DNA of 64,000 nt from Candidatus Gastranaerophilales bacterium (GTDB lineage Bacteria > Cyanobacteriota > Vampirovibrionia > Gastranaerophilales > Gastranaerophilaceae): contig CALUUK010000004.1 in assembly GCA_944323955.1 (NCBI GenBank), positions 99,603 through 163,602 of the forward strand, in the 5' to 3' direction. A model generated the notes under the pieces. It was not told the origin of the DNA. It saw only the letters and a program-made list of their open reading frames with translations, and searched no databases. The number at the start of each line of letters is the position of its first letter. Within the stretch, counting starts at the first letter, position 1. Position numbers and translations under genes: made by a program. Of the stretch, positions 18,870 through 26,839 are shown in pieces.

Positions 18870-19957
18870 TGAAAAATAAACAAAGTTTGTTAGCTGAATT
18901 TGAAAAAAAATATAATAAAAAATTTGTTTGTAAAAGACCGTTTGAGCTTGTAGAGTTGGATATGTGGGGAAATTTATATTTGTGTTTTCCCAGATGTAAC
19001 AATAAATCATATAAAGCAGGCAATTTATATGAGGCGGATTTTGAAGATATTGTGACGTCAGAAAGAGCGGTTGAGTTTAAAAGAAGTATAATTTCTTCGG
19101 AATATAAATATTGTGATTTTGCAAATTGCCAGGCTCCGGATGCTGCTTTGCAGCTATCTGACGAGTTGCTGTTTTCTCCCGAAGATATTGTTTATCCTTC
19201 GGAATTAAGACTTCATATTGATAATATATGTGATGTCCGGTGTATAATGTGCAGAAACGAATATATTTTAAATAGCAAAAATGAAAGTAAATTTAAAGAA
19301 ATATTAATTCCAAGAATTGTTCAAATGTGCAGGAATGCAAAAGTAATATTTATGAACGGTAACGGCGAGGTGTTTTTCTCTCCTTTGGCAAAGGATTTGA
19401 TACTTGCTATTACAACGGAATATCCCGATGTAAAATTTGATTTTTGTACAAATGGAATAAAGTGCACTAAAGAAAATATTCACTCATATAATCTTGACGG
19501 CAGAATCAAAAGTATCTCTTTTTCATTACATGCAATAACAGAACATACATATAATCAAATTGTCAAAGGCGGTAATTATAAAAAATTATTTGAAAATATA
19601 AATTATATAAAAACACTTAAAGAAAAAGGTGATATTGAAAGTGTAACTTTAAATTTTGTTGTAACCAAACTTAATTATAAAGAAATACCCGCATTTCAAA
19701 AATTTGTCGATGATAACCATTTCTCTGCATTTTATTCTGCATTGGTTGATAATAATGTAATGAATAATTATTCCGATATTGCAATTAAGAATCCCTCCGA
19801 ACAAGAATATAAAAAATTGTCTGCAATTCTTAATTCTGATGAATTGAGTAAGAGTAGTGTTATTCTGGACAATGAATTGCTGGAAATAAAAAACAATATA
19901 TGTAATAAAAGAAATAATATTTTTGATTTGATAATTAAAAAGTTGTCCAAAAAATAA
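18869..19957 (+). CDS. Radical SAM protein with N-terminal SPASM-like cysteine cluster, 362 aa
   Basis: Starts in the stop codon of the cupin fusion (TAATG), so translationally coupled. The radical SAM site is CDVRCIMC (Cys121, Cys125, Cys128), preceded by LRLHIDNI. FMNGNGEVFFSP and FCTNGI are the GGE-like and beta-strand motifs. Before this core, residues 31-90 hold WGNLYLCFPRC and YCDFANC, which look like an auxiliary Fe-S (SPASM-type) Cys set normally found after the core. Such proteins modify peptides or sugars using a 5'-deoxyadenosyl radical. No precursor peptide gene is seen beside it. Confidence 0.85.
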   Translation: MKNKQSLLAEFEKKYNKKFVCKRPFELVELDMWGNLYLCFPRCNNKSYKAGNLYEADFEDIVTSERAVEFKRSIISSEYKYCDFANCQAPDAALQLSDELLFSPEDIVYPSELRLHIDNICDVRCIMCRNEYILNSKNESKFKEILIPRIVQMCRNAKVIFMNGNGEVFFSPLAKDLILAITTEYPDVKFDFCTNGIKCTKENIHSYNLDGRIKSISFSLHAITEHTYNQIVKGGNYKKLFENINYIKTLKEKGDIESVTLNFVVTKLNYKEIPAFQKFVDDNHFSAFYSALVDNNVMNNYSDIAIKNPSEQEYKKLSAILNSDELSKSSVILDNELLEIKNNICNKRNNIFDLIIKKLSKK

Positions 19958-20828
19958 TTACATTTTTTCCATTTTTATAATTTCGGGAGTTATTATCTGC
20001 CACGCTTTAGCTGACGGATGACGCTTTATAAGCATATCTTGTTCATATAGCTTTTTGCCAAATATGACTGACAAGTCAATTACATCAATTCCCATTTGTT
20101 TTATTTCATTAATCATATCATCCGTAAATTCAAGGTTTTTTGGATAATTAGGTTTATTGCTTTTTAGGTATATTAAGAATACAAATTTTGGTGCTGGGGG
20201 GGTATTTTTGGCTTATTTCGTTTTTCATTTCCTCCAGATATTTTTTGAGTAATTTGAATCTTTTTTCCTGATTTATTTGCGGATATATAAATTTGGAATA
20301 TATATTTTTATATAACAATGTATTTCTTAAAGGTGCCAGCTTATCTTGTTTTTGTACAAACTTTCCGTCTTTTTGTTCATATTCAAGCAAGTAATAAGGG
20401 TCGATATTCATACATGTTTGATAAAGTCTTCTTATTTGATCATCAATGTATACATATATGATATATTCGGGAGAGGGTTCTATTTTCTTCTGATTCTTCA
20501 TAATAAAAAGCGCATGCTGCAGTCCTCTTGCTTCTATGCCGAAGTTATATACAGGTCTTTTTGTTTGTTCTGACAAAATATACCCGAGATGCTCTGTTTC
20601 ATTTAATCTTGCTCCATATGCAAAAGAACATCCGTATATTAATATAGGCGGTTTTTTATACTGTTGGCCGCTGATTCTGAATTTATATTCAACATCTTCA
20701 ATTCTGAAATGCTTTTTGTTTAACGGGAACTCTTTCAGATAAAAGAAACCTTCAATCATTATAAAAAATGCTGCTAAAATTAGAATATTTATGAGTAGTA
20801 TTATAAGTATTTTTGTTGCTTTTTTCAT
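19958..20828 (-). pseudogene. SGNH-like membrane-anchored protein, interrupted by a frameshift in a C7 tract
   Basis: From ATG 20828 the frame encodes an N-terminal anchor (KILIILLINILILAAFF) and an SGNH block I (PILIYGCSFAYGARLNETEHLGYIL), then stops at 20154 after residue 224. Skipping one C of the seven (plus strand G run 20196-20202) lets it continue in frame for about 80 more residues, including MINEIKQMGIDVIDLS and IKRHPSAKAWQI, the latter matching the block V His region, to a stop at 19958-19960. The repaired gene is 289 aa and abuts the convergent radical SAM stop. Cause could be assembly error, true mutation or slipped-strand phase variation. Confidence 0.75.
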
Positions 20829-20842
20829 AATGTCTCTTTTTT

Positions 20843-21718
20843 CTAATTTATATTTTGTACCGTTTTAAAGTGCATCTTTGCAACTTCATTTAATCTGTTT
20901 TTTGAGTATTTATCAACAAATATTTTTGCTTGCTGTATGACTTTATCAGAAGCACCTTTTGAAAAATTTAATTCATACTTTGATGCCATTTCATCCATTC
21001 TTCTTACAAACTCGGCTCTTGCAAGAATTGAAGCCGCCGCAACAGCAATGTCTGCTTCTGCTCTCACCATCTGGTTAAGAATAATTTCTCTGCCTTTATT
21101 CATAAGTGCATTTTTGATGAGGCTTTCATCTCCGAATTTGTCTGCTAAAGCATATTTGCAAGGAGATTTTTCAAGAATGTTTTCAATGGCTCTGGCATGT
21201 CCCCAGGCAAGAAGTTTATTCAGATTATTAAATTTTGAATATAGTTCGTTGTATTTCTGAGGTGTTATTACAACTACTGAATGAACGGCATTTGCTTTTA
21301 TTGATGCGGCAAGTTGTTTTATTTTTTTATCATCCAGCTGTTTACTGTCTTTTATTCCTAAATCAATAAATAATCGTTTGTTCTCATTTGAAACTTGCAC
21401 TCCGGCAATTACTAAAGGACCGAAGAAGTCGCCTTTACCGGATTCATCCGTACCAATATATTTTTCATAATCTGTTCTTATTGCAGGTTGTTCGGTTTCT
21501 TCAAGTCCGAGCAGCTTATTTATTTTGCCTGCAATATCAGAAATATCTTTTCCCTGAATTAGAAGTTTTCCGCTTGTATAATATGTTGCCTGAAAAATCG
21601 GAGCTTTTGCTCTCCAAATAGAATATTGAATAACATCAAAAACAGGATTATATTCTTTTAACAGTTCCTTTATGATATCGCTCTGCCGCTTTGTAATTTT
21701 AACCGAATAATTATTCAT
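20843..21718 (-). CDS. rnhC: Ribonuclease HIII
   Basis: 291 aa. An N-terminal TBP-like substrate-binding domain (1-80) followed by the RNase H fold with YIGTDESGKGDFFGPLV (Asp91, Glu92 metal ligands), KDSKQLDD, and RAEADIAVAAASILARAEF. This is RNase HIII rather than HII: N-terminal extension and DEG-like start DES. It removes RNA from RNA-DNA hybrids. Separated by 14 bp from the SGNH gene downstream, which is probably cotranscribed. Confidence 0.94.
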   Translation of the reverse strand: MNNYSVKITKRQSDIIKELLKEYNPVFDVIQYSIWRAKAPIFQATYYTSGKLLIQGKDISDIAGKINKLLGLEETEQPAIRTDYEKYIGTDESGKGDFFGPLVIAGVQVSNENKRLFIDLGIKDSKQLDDKKIKQLAASIKANAVHSVVVITPQKYNELYSKFNNLNKLLAWGHARAIENILEKSPCKYALADKFGDESLIKNALMNKGREIILNQMVRAEADIAVAAASILARAEFVRRMDEMASKYELNFSKGASDKVIQQAKIFVDKYSKNRLNEVAKMHFKTVQNIN

Positions 21719-21766
21719 TCTCTTAGTATATCATGTATGTGATATAATTTCATAAAGGAGAATACA

Positions 21767-22393
21767 ATGGAATTAAAAATATATAATGTGGGCTTTCTCG
21801 GTATAAATACGTATCTTTTACTTGATAATGATTCTAAAGAAGCGGTAATAATCGACCTTGGAGGTGATTATAAACCGATAAAAAAAGATATTGATAAATC
21901 GGGATATAAAATCAAATTTATATTGAACACTCACGGACATTTTGACCATATATACGGTGAAGTGCAATTTCAAAAAGATTTCCCCGAAATACCTATATAT
22001 ATGCATAAAGATGATATGATACATATCGATCATATTGATGTAGAAATGGCATTATGGGGATTTAACGGTCAGGTTAAACCTGTTAAAATAGCAGAATTTA
22101 TAGATGAAAACTCGGAACTTTCCATAGGCTGCAATAAAATACAGGTATTGCACACTCCCGGACACTCAAACGGCAGTTTAAGTTATTATACCGACGGTAA
22201 ACTTTTTTCGGGAGACGCTCTTTTTCAGCGTTCTATAGGCCGAACCGATCTATATGACGGAGATTATAATAAACTTATTTCGTCAATCAAAACAAAACTC
22301 TTAACACTCGACGATGATACGATCGTTTTTCCCGGTCACGGGCCTTCTACAACAATAGGGGAAGAAAAAAAATACAACACTTATTTAAGATAA
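21767..22393 (+). CDS. MBL-fold metallo-hydrolase (glyoxalase II-like), 208 aa
   Basis: Zinc-binding NTHGHFDH (His56, His58, Asp60, His61), LHTPGHSNGS, FSGDALFQRSIGRTDL and PGHGPST reproduce the five metallo-beta-lactamase motifs. The FxxSIGRxD segment is typical of the glyoxalase II/YcbL group that hydrolyses thioesters. AAAGGAG precedes the ATG. Divergent from rnhC by 48 bp. Confidence 0.92.
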   Translation: MELKIYNVGFLGINTYLLLDNDSKEAVIIDLGGDYKPIKKDIDKSGYKIKFILNTHGHFDHIYGEVQFQKDFPEIPIYMHKDDMIHIDHIDVEMALWGFNGQVKPVKIAEFIDENSELSIGCNKIQVLHTPGHSNGSLSYYTDGKLFSGDALFQRSIGRTDLYDGDYNKLISSIKTKLLTLDDDTIVFPGHGPSTTIGEEKKYNTYLR

Positions 22394-22398
22394 CGACA

Positions 22399-22432
22399 GG
22401 AATAGATTGCGTAAACAATCTATTCCGTTTTT
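22399..22432. terminator. Strong stem-loop terminator
   Basis: GGAATAGATTG (22399-22409) pairs perfectly with CAATCTATTCC (22416-22426) around CGTAAA, followed by GTTTTT. Ends the MBL gene and probably also the short leftward frame at 22420-22524, whose stop lies in the stem. Confidence 0.9.
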
Positions 22433-22524
22433 AAGTATTCCATGAGTCCTTTTACAACTTCGTCCTCAAATCTCATTAATAATGTCCCTAGATTTTCAGC
22501 AATAGCAATGTTTAATTCCTGCAT
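22420..22524 (-). CDS. Possible small protein, 34 aa
   Basis: ATG at 22524 preceded by AGAGGAAAAAT (good Shine-Dalgarno, 5-6 base spacing). The 34-residue product begins MQELNIAIAENLGTLLMRFE and is amphipathic and acidic at the end. Its stop is in the terminator stem. The upstream 22525-22700 on the same strand contains a second Shine-Dalgarno (GGAGGAG) before a four-codon frame (22632 region) and a TTTTTTGG...CCAAAAAA hairpin, like a leader. No homology recognised; may be chance. Confidence 0.35.
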   Translation of the reverse strand: MQELNIAIAENLGTLLMRFEDEVVKGLMEYLKTE

Positions 22525-22777
22525 ATTTTTCCTCTTTATTTATTTTGCCAAATAGAATAACGGCAATTTTTTGGATAAACTTTAGCCCAAAAAATCAGTT
22601 TATAAACTTTCTTAACAAAAATTCATAATTTCACTCCTCCAAAAGGAGTATTTAATTCGTATATACCTTCAAACTTTGTTTATTTTTTACATTAAAAGAA
22701 CGATATTATTAAAAAAAAAATATGATAACCTAGATTTACAAAGTTGAATAAGTATATACGGAAAGGGGCTATTTATT

Positions 22778-23236
22778 ATGCAGCTGGGAAAAATATCTTT
22801 CGGTTCTACAAAAGTATTACAGCAGAACAAACAACAAAACACAATAAATTCAAATAAGTTATCTACAAATCCTTTTGGAGTAAGTTTTAAAGGAAATGTG
22901 ATACAAGCGGATGTATTCCAAAGCGCAAAGAGTGCAGCGGAAAATCCCGGAATTATGCAAAGAGGAAAACTGTTTGCAAGTGCCGTAGTAAGCGGTATAA
23001 ACAGTTTTAATGATGCATTTAAATCAAGAATGAATGCAGTTGTATCTTTCGGTAAAAAGATAACAACAGATGTATTTGATACAATTGAAAGAATCGGAAA
23101 TACGGAAATTACATTTGATATGTCCGGTATAGCAAATCGTTTATTCCCTGACAGACAATACAGTGTTAAGAATTTATCCAATAAATCCGTTGACGAGTTA
23201 AAATCTCTATGGCAGGGATTGGCAGAAATAGCATAA
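22778..23236 (+). CDS. 'SFKG'-motif small protein, 152 aa
   Basis: The N-terminus reads MQLGKISFGSTK and then NPFGVSFKGNVIQ: paired ISFG/VSFKGN words that I associate with many Gastranaerophilales proteins of unknown role. The rest is helical with no catalytic motif or membrane segment. AAAGGGG lies upstream of the start. The next gene follows after 18 bp, and they form a two-gene operon ended by the terminator at 23645. Function unknown. Confidence 0.7.
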   Translation: MQLGKISFGSTKVLQQNKQQNTINSNKLSTNPFGVSFKGNVIQADVFQSAKSAAENPGIMQRGKLFASAVVSGINSFNDAFKSRMNAVVSFGKKITTDVFDTIERIGNTEITFDMSGIANRLFPDRQYSVKNLSNKSVDELKSLWQGLAEIA

Positions 23237-23254
23237 CAAAAGGGGATTAAGAAT

Positions 23255-23620
23255 ATGGAAAACAATGCAAAAATAAAGAATATTATTCAGGCACTCGGAC
23301 AGCACAAAGATTCTCAGGCAGCTATAGATCTTTTAACAGAACTCGGCACAAATTCTCCTGATGATGAAATAAGAGAGTTGACAGCCCAGGCTTTGATTAA
23401 GAAAAATACACACGAATCTCTTAGAGTTGTTCTTATTCATCAGGGCAAAGGTATTAATGATTTAAGTGCAAGAGTTGCAATGACAGCTATTAATGAACTT
23501 TTGGCTTTGAAAGATAAAAATGAAGCTATAAAGATTCTGGATGACACAATAAAAATGCATTCGGAAGAAGATGTAAAAAATACGGCACGTTCCGTAAGAG
23601 CATTGATGACTTTTTCATAA
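23255..23620 (+). CDS. Small HEAT-like repeat protein, 121 aa
   Basis: Three helical pairs with HEAT-like pattern (ALGQHKDSQAAIDLLTELG, DDEIRELTAQALIKK, NEAIKILDDTIKMHSEEDV). AAAAGGGG precedes the start. Cotranscribed with the SFKG-motif protein, so the two may interact. No catalytic features. Confidence 0.75.
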   Translation: MENNAKIKNIIQALGQHKDSQAAIDLLTELGTNSPDDEIRELTAQALIKKNTHESLRVVLIHQGKGINDLSARVAMTAINELLALKDKNEAIKILDDTIKMHSEEDVKNTARSVRALMTFS

Positions 23621-23644
23621 ATTGATATGTGGTTTATAATATAC

Positions 23645-23669
23645 AGCGCTCCTTAAAGGAGCGCTTTTC
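23645..23669 (+). terminator. Rho-independent terminator
   Basis: AGCGCTCCT (23645-23653) pairs with AGGAGCGCT (23657-23665), loop TAA, T run after. It separates the two-gene operon from the convergent MFS gene. Confidence 0.85.
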
Positions 23670-23685
23670 GCATAATAAAATAATG

Positions 23686-24882
23686 TTAAGCTCTTAATTT
23701 TTTATACAGAATAATTCCTGTTAACACTATTAATAATCCGAGCAATATAAAGGTTTTTTCAACTCCGAGAAACTCTGAAACTGTTCCTGCCAAAAGATTA
23801 CTGATTGAGGCTGAGCCGAGATAGCATATAGTGTATAAACTCATTAATCTGCCGCGTTTATTATCATCCGCAAGCTGCTGCAAAATCGTATTTATACCGG
23901 TAATACTTGCTGTCATTCCCGCTCCGAGAAAGAAAGCAAAGATAATAGATAATACAGGTATTTTTGATAAACCTAAAAACAAAAAACCGCAGCCGAATAA
24001 TATAATACCTGCAAGCATCGTATTTTTCAGCCCGCTTAATGAAGTTTTCGATGCCAAAACAAAAGATGAAAAGAGCGCTCCGAATCCTGTTGCCGCCATT
24101 AAAAATCCCAATAAATCAGCATTTGCGTTAAAAGTATTCTTCGTATATATAGGCATCAAAACAGGATATGTCATTCCGAAAAAGCATATAAATATCAGGA
24201 ATACAAGTATTAAGGATATTGTTTTATCATTTTTGACATATACTAATCCTTCTTTTAAAGATTTAATGATTGATTGTTTTTCCGTGTTTGCAATATTATT
24301 TATGTTTGGTTTAAGCATTGAGATTAATATAATTGCCGGCAGAACCAACAGGAAACACATAAATAAACAGATTTTTGTTCCGTATAAAGCCAGTAAAATA
24401 CCTGCAATTGCGGGACCGATGAGTCTTGCCGCATTAAAACATGCGGAATTTATGGCTATTGCATTACTCAAATCCTTTTTGTCATCAACTAAACTTGTAA
24501 AAGAAGATTGCCTTAGCGGTGTATCTATTGCAATAATAGAATTTAACAACAATCCCAGTATAATAATGCTTGTAAGATTTAAATACCCCGTTACGGCTGC
24601 TGCTGTTATTAAAAGTGCTTGAATAGAAAGAAGTATTTGTACCGTAAAAAGAAGTTTCTTCTTATTATATTTGTCTGTTATGACTCCTGCTAAAGGTGTT
24701 AAAAAAAACAAAGGAAGTGCATTTATGAATGTTACAAATCCCATTATCAGCGGGGATTTGGTTATTTCAAGTATAAGCCAGCTTATTGTTATATTTTGAA
24801 ACCATATCCCTATTTGTGACAGAAAAAGCCCCGAAAAAAATAATCTGCAATTTCTGTATTTTAATGCCCTGTATAAATTCAT
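23686..24882 (-). CDS. MFS transporter (EntS/DHA3-like exporter)
   Basis: 398 aa, 11-12 hydrophobic segments. The start NLYRALKYRNCRLFFSGLFLSQIG with WFQNITISWLILEIT, and the loop 2-3 motif GVITDKYNKKKLL, are typical of the MFS_3/EntS-like drug and siderophore exporter branch. Central loop (residues about 195-215) is charged. Divergent from leuB with a 53-bp gap, so promoters must overlap. Substrate not deducible. Confidence 0.9.
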   Translation of the reverse strand: MNLYRALKYRNCRLFFSGLFLSQIGIWFQNITISWLILEITKSPLIMGFVTFINALPLFFLTPLAGVITDKYNKKKLLFTVQILLSIQALLITAAAVTGYLNLTSIIILGLLLNSIIAIDTPLRQSSFTSLVDDKKDLSNAIAINSACFNAARLIGPAIAGILLALYGTKICLFMCFLLVLPAIILISMLKPNINNIANTEKQSIIKSLKEGLVYVKNDKTISLILVFLIFICFFGMTYPVLMPIYTKNTFNANADLLGFLMAATGFGALFSSFVLASKTSLSGLKNTMLAGIILFGCGFLFLGLSKIPVLSIIFAFFLGAGMTASITGINTILQQLADDNKRGRLMSLYTICYLGSASISNLLAGTVSEFLGVEKTFILLGLLIVLTGIILYKKLRA

Positions 24883-24935
24883 GAATTATCCGTTTATATT
24901 TTATGATAATATTATTCTATAACGGAGAGGGAAAT

Positions 24936-26018
24936 ATGAAAACATATAACATTGCACTTTTAGCGGGAGACGGAACGGGAAAAGAAGTTACGGATGAAGC
25001 AGTAAAAGTTTTAAAAGCAGTAGGAGAAAAATATTCCTATGATTTTAATTTCGAACCTGAATTAATAGGCGGATGTGCTTATGATGAATATAGAACACCG
25101 CTGCCGGATAAGACTCTTGAAATTGCGAAGAAGTCGGATGCTGTGTTACTTGGTGCGGTCGGTGATTGGAAATACGACACTTTGCCGGCTGAAGTCCGCC
25201 CTGAAAGAGCATTATTGGGAATAAGAAAAGAGCTTAATCTGTTTGCAAATTTGCGTCCGGCATCTGTGTATCCCGAATTAACTTCACTTTCTCCTTTAAA
25301 AGAAGAGTTTGTCTCGGGAACGGACATAATGATTGTAAGAGAACTCACGGGGGATGTATATTTCGGTACGCCTAAAGGTATTGAAATAAAAAACGGCGAA
25401 AAGTTCGGTTTTAATAACATGTGTTATTTTGAAAGTGAAATAAGACGTATATGTCATGTTGCTTTTAGTGTTGCAATGCAAAGAAGTAAAAAACTCTGTT
25501 CGGTAGATAAAGCGAATGTACTTGATGTTTCAAGATTATGGCGCGAAATTGTTACAGAAGTATCAAAAGAATATCCGGAAGTAGAACTTTCACATATGTA
25601 TGTTGATAATGCAGCTATGCAGATTATAAGAAACCCGAAACAATTTGATGTTATATTAACAGGAAATATATTCGGAGATATACTCTCTGATGAAGCATCT
25701 ATGCTTTCGGGTTCTTTAGGACTTTTGCCGAGTGCATCTTTGTCCGATACAAAACTTGCCATGTATGAACCTATTCACGGCAGCGCTCCAGATTTAAAGG
25801 GTAAAGATACAGTTAATCCGATTGCAACAATTTTATCTGCCGCAATGATGCTTAAGTATTCGTTTAATATGGATAAAGAACATGATTTGATTGTTGCAGC
25901 AGTAAGAAAGGCGCTTAAGGACGGATACAGAACGCAGGATATAATGCAGACCGGCATGAATATTGTCGGTTGTTCGAAAATGGGTAATATCATAAAGGAT
26001 AATGTTCTCACTCTTTGA
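24936..26018 (+). CDS. leuB: 3-isopropylmalate dehydrogenase
   Basis: 360 aa, full length. Start ATG 24936 (GGAGAGGG upstream), giving [19 protein letters not shown]. Conserved: [24 protein letters not shown], the substrate motif [11 protein letters not shown], the catalytic [51 protein letters not shown] and [20 protein letters not shown]. Oxidatively decarboxylates 3-isopropylmalate in leucine synthesis. leuA, leuC and leuD are not adjacent, unlike the common leu operon. Confidence 0.96.
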   Translation: MKTYNIALLAGDGTGKEVTDEAVKVLKAVGEKYSYDFNFEPELIGGCAYDEYRTPLPDKTLEIAKKSDAVLLGAVGDWKYDTLPAEVRPERALLGIRKELNLFANLRPASVYPELTSLSPLKEEFVSGTDIMIVRELTGDVYFGTPKGIEIKNGEKFGFNNMCYFESEIRRICHVAFSVAMQRSKKLCSVDKANVLDVSRLWREIVTEVSKEYPEVELSHMYVDNAAMQIIRNPKQFDVILTGNIFGDILSDEASMLSGSLGLLPSASLSDTKLAMYEPIHGSAPDLKGKDTVNPIATILSAAMMLKYSFNMDKEHDLIVAAVRKALKDGYRTQDIMQTGMNIVGCSKMGNIIKDNVLTL

Positions 26019-26110
26019 TAGTACTTAAGCAGTAATATATAAGAAGTATGATTCAAGGTGAAATTTTATTCTAAAGAGCAGTGAAAAAATACGAAAATTA
26101 AGTTATAGTG

Positions 26111-26204
26111 AAAATGCAGATTGGAACTAACGAACACTCTTTTCGGGGTTGCGAAAGAAATTTATAAAAAAAGTTCGGTAAAAATCAGTTCCAATCTGCA
26201 TTTT
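26111..26204 (+). ncRNA. Long perfect stem-loop, candidate structured RNA or terminator
   Basis: AAAATGCAGATTGGAACT (26111-26128) pairs perfectly with AGTTCCAATCTGCATTTT (26187-26204), 18 bp, across a 58-nt loop that has its own CGAAC/GTTCG pairing (26131 and 26173 regions). A TTTTTATTTTA tail follows. It fills the 296-bp gap between leuB and the next gene. Longer loop and stem than the other terminators here. Could be an ncRNA with intrinsic terminator, an element with terminal inverted repeats, or simply leuB's terminator. Confidence 0.5.
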
Positions 26205-26314
26205 TATTTTATAAACCCGTGACTGTATAAAAATTATTATTTGTCCTGATGAGCAGATTATTTTTTTTTGATAAATATGCTAGAATATATATGTATTTCA
26301 TATAGAGGTTTATT

Positions 26315-26824
26315 ATGCATAAAATATTTAAATATAATAAAAAATTATTAACTATATTGGTAATTATATCAATGTTCGGTTTTAATGCGGCTATTGCAGC
26401 ACCGGCAGCAACAAAATCAAAACCTGCCGCTGCATCAAAAACAGCCGTTAAGCCAGTTCCTGAAGGAATAAAAGTTGATCCGGTCCGAGTTGTGGACAAT
26501 CCTTCTTTTTATTTAAATAAAAATATTACCTTTGAGGCCGATTTTGTAGCATATACCTCGTTAGGATTGGACTATAATCCCGCATTGAGATCAAGCAGCG
26601 ACTACATCGGAATACTTATAGGAAGAACGGATGTTACAGACCATGTTATTCCTCTTTCGGAAATGAAAATATTTTTAAACAGACCTGAAGCAGAAAAGCA
26701 CATTGATTTGGAACAGGGTGATAAAATAAAAATAACGGGCACTGTTTTTTCAAACGCGCTTGGTGACCCATGGGTAGATGTTAAAGCATTTAGTGTTGTA
26801 AAAAAAGCAGATAAGAAAAAATAA
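26315..26824 (+). CDS. Exported protein with possible OB-fold, 169 aa
   Basis: Signal sequence (ILVIISMFGFNAAIAAPAA) preceded by a basic stretch. An Ala/Lys-rich linker leads to a domain of about 110 residues (VDNPSFYLNKNITFEADFVAYT ... GDKIKITGTVFSNALGDPWVDVKAF) whose alternating strands and KITGTV step resemble OB-fold/BOF-type periplasmic domains. No catalytic residues. Start has AGAGG upstream. GH57 gene follows after 15 bp, probably cotranscribed. Confidence 0.7.
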   Translation: MHKIFKYNKKLLTILVIISMFGFNAAIAAPAATKSKPAAASKTAVKPVPEGIKVDPVRVVDNPSFYLNKNITFEADFVAYTSLGLDYNPALRSSSDYIGILIGRTDVTDHVIPLSEMKIFLNRPEAEKHIDLEQGDKIKITGTVFSNALGDPWVDVKAFSVVKKADKKK

Positions 26825-26839
26825 AATCCGGAGATAGTT

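Noticed and set aside
23831..24622. 263-codon rightward frame opposite the MFS gene
   Set aside because: Lies entirely within a secure transporter gene; no SD and no recognisable domain.
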